A stretch of DNA of 64,000 nucleotides from Paramarasmius palmivorus (lineage: Eukaryota; Basidiomycota; Agaricomycetes; Agaricales; Marasmiaceae), in the NCBI GenBank assembly GCA_037176845.1, contig JAYKXP010000046.1, forward strand, positions 1-64,000, read 5' to 3'. Both the position numbers and the translations under genes were made by a program. Each line of letters opens with the position of its first letter. The stretch's first letter is position 1. Below, piece after piece: positions 59,345 to 64,000 of this stretch. The notes below the pieces were generated by a model, which saw nothing but the letters and a program-made list of their open reading frames with translations, was not told the origin of the DNA and ran no database searches.

Positions 59345-60235
59345 GAGATTCAGAAGATTTCCATGGGCATACATTTCCAAACGAGAACTTGTACGACTCA
59401 CTAGTTACTTTAGACCCTCGACACGATCAAATCAGAAGTGGCAGTTGGTTGTTCGCAAATAAGTGCGGAATCCCATAATGATATGCCGTGAGATGGGTCC
59501 ATACACGTGCTGCATCCGCATGGCGTCAATCGAGGACAGAATTCGACATCTGTTCACATGCTTTCCAGTTGAATAGCGTCCCATCTGTGAGTGTGGGGAA
59601 TCATGATGGCATGTCAAAGTCGGTATTGGGAAGTCTTTCCTCACCCGCATTTAGCGCCAAAGGAAGGACCAGCAATTTACCCATCCCGAACTCCATCACG
59701 ACTCTCTTATCATCCGTGTCCAAACATCCGCTCAAATACTCATAACTCAATAGCGTAGAATAATTAGCCAAAAAATAAAACGGAAAAACGAACAAGAGAG
59801 TAAACAGAAAACATTGCCCAAAGAGGAAGACAGACCCGGTCTATATGTTTTCCACAGAATCGAGAATTAGAATTATCTCATCCACAACCTAGTTTCCCTC
59901 AGCGCTTGTACTACAGAAAGAGCAAATGGGAGATGATTGAAAAGAATAGAAGGGAGGAAGGATAATGAACAACATATCAAGTGGCCAAGGGAACCATTCC
60001 AGGTCCTATCCTTCAAGAAAGTGGAGATGTGACATAGTAGTGGATGAACGTCGTGGAGGATATGTGTACTATGAAATGGGATGTTGAGAAGCGCCAGAGT
60101 GAAGAGACAATAATATGATTTCAAGGAGGATATATAAGCAGATCTGCCCATGGGCGTGGTAGGCGGAAAAGAGTCATGAATAGCATGAAGGGCTGGAGAG
60201 ACAGAAAGGTACACGGTCGTGATATCGTTGAATAT
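59345..60235. other. Intergenic, tail-to-tail genes
   Basis: Between the second P450 (+) and CDC42 (-). A minus-strand frame at 59873-60241 is probably CDC42 3' UTR. Confidence 0.45.
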
Positions 60236-60241
60236 GTGCAA

Positions 60242-61064
<823 letters not shown>

Positions 61065-61099
61065 GTCTTTAATTCAAGGTCTAGAGAACTGAGGTCAGC

Positions 61100-61915
61100 G
61101 ACCAGATAGTTGTAATAAAGAAGAGACAGAATGATGGATGTCAAGCAAGGCGAATAGTGCTGGATCCCGGCGTGGCAAACCGAGCCTCGTGGCTTGGTTC
61201 GGGAGACCGCAGAACATATAACACAGACAAGGAGAACAGCGAGCAACTCACTTGGAGAAATGGGAGATGAAAATAAGACGAAAGCACAACGGCAGATGAA
61301 GCTTTGAAGATGGAATCGACTAGAAGCGGTTGAATGCCTTCAAGGACGTTGAGAAGACTTGAGTCAAATCGCTCAGCGAGAACCTAACGAGAAAACGTCA
61401 ATTTTTTTTGCAAGAAAATAAGCGAGATGATGATGGTTTGAAGGCAAGAAATTTATACGAACAGAGTCTAGGGGAGAGCTGCTGTTGGGCCAAAGGGACT
61501 TGTCGAAATTGCAGAGGCAGTAAGAGGGATGGTTGCAACGCTTGATGATTGCACAGGAGGGGCGTATCACGTGTTGAAACCAGACGGTGAAACCAAACAA
61601 CCCCGTACAACGCCAAGGTCCGGTCGTTTCAAATCATTTTTGATAAGTCCTGCAACCCTCAAACTGTTTGTCTGTGCCGTGCGGCAGATATGTACATACA
61701 ACTATGATGCAATCTAGAATACAGTAGCAAAAAAACAGGTATAAGGTATCGAAAAAGATCCCCAAAAAATCCATCAAGAAATCGCTCAGGTCAAATCAAT
61801 GGCTCAGAATAAGTTATACTTCCATCAAACTGATACCTTCCACGCATCCTCGAGGCAAAAGTTGCCAGGAACTGGGGTGTTCCCAAATCATGTGGTCCGG
61901 GGAGGTTTTCCTTGG
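61100..61915. other. CDC42 5' leader and upstream region
   Basis: Presumably CDC42 5' UTR and promoter on the minus strand, and the 3' flank of the WD protein gene. No gene recognised. Confidence 0.4.
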
Positions 61916-61929
61916 CCCCGAAATCAATC

Positions 61930-63852
61930 TCAGTCGTCCTTCCCAAATCTGTAGATACGCTGCTCACCTTGGCACTGCGCTGAGGAAGCTGGTTGAGCCC
62001 ACCAACTCAGCTTTCCGCACTTGGTTCCGGTAATAAGACATCCCGCCGTAGTTGCGTCACCCTCGCAGCTCTAAGAAAAGAAAATGATTTCATCATCAGC
62101 TTTGCGGCCCACTTTTACAACGGAAAAACGAACATACCGCCACCGCTTGAATAGTATCACCTACACAACGAGTCAGCTCATTCGCACCGAAAAGCGAAAT
62201 TACACTTACTATCACTCATATCATGGTTCAACCCATAAACAAGTGTACCACTATTCGTATCCCACACAAACGCACATCCTTCTGCACCACCAAACACCAC
62301 ACCCTTGCCTTCCGCCGCAAACACCGCACCAAAAGCGCTAGATGAAAAGCTCTGGCCTTCTTTGGCATACGACCTCTCAACGTTGCCACGATTGTCCGCT
62401 TCGACGGTAATCAAACGAGCAACAGAACCTTGCGTTATCAAAACCCGCGTTTTGGCGAGACTCGACCTCGCGTCGATGTGGGTGCTAGTAGTGGGCCAAG
62501 CATATCCTTCCTTCATATCAAATGAAAGAACCTTCATTAAAAGCATCACGTACATTCGGTTCTTGAGAAACGATAGCGCACGTAACGTTCCATTTGGAAT
62601 TTCGCAGGTCCATCTATCGAGGCAAGTGGCTTCTCAGCTAAAAAGGTCGAAGAAAAAAGGTACCAAAACGCACACGACACCGTCTTTTGTACCGCCTAGA
62701 AGAGTCGAGCCCTCGTCTATGAACTTGAGACACGTAACGTTTGGTCTAATAATCGACCTCTGGGCTTGCCACGTCCCTGGGAGTAGGTAAAAACGCTCAA
62801 TGAAAAGACCTCGGAAACGGAGGACGAAATTACACTTGCTTACCTTTGATCCATAACCAAACCTTCACGGATCGCTCGACCGATATCGCTATTCGGTCAC
62901 TCGCATAGGCCATACAGAGACAATCATCCGAAGCCAGCGATCCCACAAGGGATCTATCCACTGCTTCTAGAACCTTTGGCGTAGTGCCACTGATTCTGAC
63001 CCTGTCGACGGCCAGGCGACCCTAAGCATCGACGCGAATTCAACGGGCCGAAGAATACTTACCGTCCGCACCCATTTACTCACAATGCCATCCTCTCCAA
63101 AGGATATCACACCCGCATCTTCCGATAGCCAACTAACACTAACAACAGGCACACGATGCGCAAGCCGTGCTAACTCGTGTTGTTGGCTATTACTCCATAC
63201 ACGGATCGTTCGGTCGGAACCTAAGTGAGCCGCCTTTCAGCCTCGAGACCCATATAGCAAAGCAAGTATACTTGCAATTCAACGCGAAAAGCGACCCATC
63301 CGAGCTAGGTTTGATCTCCTTGATACTCACATCGCAGTCTCCTATCAGAGAGACCGTGTGTGTACTATGGATAGAAGGCCAAGGATGAGTACGTCGCCTT
63401 TTGGTATTCAGCGGTTCAATTCGTTCCATGGCGTTCACGTCTCGTTTGGAGCCGCGACTGCCGCTGACTGTAACGGCCGGTCTGGGTGGTAAGGGGTGGT
63501 GCATGGGACCTACATGGGTGCGGACATTAGACGCGGAAAATCGACACGAGCGAGCTGTGAGCTACCTTGACTTCGAGCAGGTATTGAGGCGTTTGTCGCA
63601 GTAACTGGAAAACTATCAGAGCTATGGCGGCAAATTGGGGATGTGGTATACCTGGTGAGCTTGAAGAAACAACAGGAGAAGGCATTGCACCAGAGCGGGT
63701 TCCTTTGGAGAAGACAACTCGGGCTTAACTTGTCTGACTGCAGGTAAGTCTTTTGCACGAGATGCCGGAGATCGAGTAAGATCTATTGGAGTGGTAGCAG
63801 TACCAGAAATAGTAGAAGCGGCATTATTCTTATGAGCGACGGCTGTGGACAT
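61930..63852 (-). CDS. WD40-repeat protein
   Basis: Multi-exon minus-strand gene. The start at 63852 reads MSTAVAHKNNAASTISGTAT and a disordered N-terminus. Then come KRRRTHPWPSIHSTHTVSLI, SDRTIRVWSNSQQHELARLA, a clear WD unit, VPVVSVSWLSEDAGVISFGE with DGIVSKWV, DDCLCMAYASDRIAISVERS with VKVWLW, VTCLKFIDEGSTLLGGTKDG, and GAVFAAEGKGVVFGGAEGCA with FVWDTNSG. These are WD-like blades with GxxDGxVxxW / VxxW signatures, at least five of the usual seven. The end, LITGTKCGKLSWWAQP to GKDD, stops at 61930. Several introns in the middle were inferred, not proved. Partner and pathway unknown. Confidence 0.7.
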
Positions 63853-63859
63853 TCTTCAG

Positions 63860-64000
63860 TGAAAGGCACACCGCGATATACGGGACACGAACGTGATATT
63901 TTTTTCTGATCAGCTTCTTGAGTGGTAGAGTCATCTAAAAGTGACGGTTGGCAGTTGCCTTATACAGGCAGAGATACATCGCCAACATACCAGGTTTCTT
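63860..64000. other. Right window edge, upstream of the WD gene
   Basis: Short promoter-like region; no gene seen. Confidence 0.4.

Overview
The window looks like nuclear DNA from a filamentous basidiomycete, most likely an Agaricales mushroom. The evidence is introns of about 45-65 bp with GT..AG ends in nearly every gene, dense genes on both strands, and families typical of Agaricomycetes: an M35 lysine-type metalloendopeptidase, a GH3 xylosidase, F-box proteins, HNH_2-type proteins, tandem P450s and lineage-specific membrane proteins. Genus cannot be fixed from the sequence; a Marasmius/Moniliophthora-like affinity is inference. Every gene call rests on reading exons by eye, so exon ends are good to a few bases only where a junction is stated.

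Layout. 1-5.2 kb is gene-poor and repeat-rich: a coding-like region on the minus strand at the left edge, short palindromes, direct repeats and a ~115-bp minisatellite (about 4.0-4.7 kb). 5.3-10.3 kb has a multi-exon lineage-specific gene and an F-box gene (both minus) plus unassigned sequence. 10.5-15.6 kb is a secreted, cell-wall/protein-degrading block: M35 endopeptidase (+), GH3 beta-xylosidase (-) and a 10-cysteine small secreted protein (-). 16.7-23.8 kb has two polytopic membrane proteins flanking a MIF-type tautomerase gene whose third intron carries a 1155-bp non-autonomous hAT-like element. 24.0-37.2 kb holds two purine nucleoside permease-family paralogues around a PI-PLC-like gene, a large-subunit catalase, an elongation factor 2 gene and an ABM-domain protein. 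37.6-49.6 kb is mainly housekeeping or nuclear: F-box, a hypothetical, RAD1 clamp subunit, HNH protein, a membrane protein divergent from EMC4, a hypothetical, a 60-residue secreted peptide precursor and SF3B4. 50.8-59.4 kb is two tandem duplications: two SDR oxidoreductases (-), then two P450s (+). 60.2-63.9 kb has CDC42 (-) and a WD-repeat protein (-).

A recurring oddity is single-base indels, often in short homopolymers, that break otherwise well conserved reading frames (EF2, catalase, PI-PLC, NUP-2, M35, GH3, P450-1). Several compensate each other within a few codons. In conserved genes this looks more like consensus error than decay; in P450-1, M35 and GH3 real pseudogenization remains possible.

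The most distinctive biological signal is the hAT-like element in the MIF gene. Its 8-bp target-site duplication begins exactly at the 5' splice site of the host intron, so the insertion regenerated the splice donor and the tautomerase still reads through.
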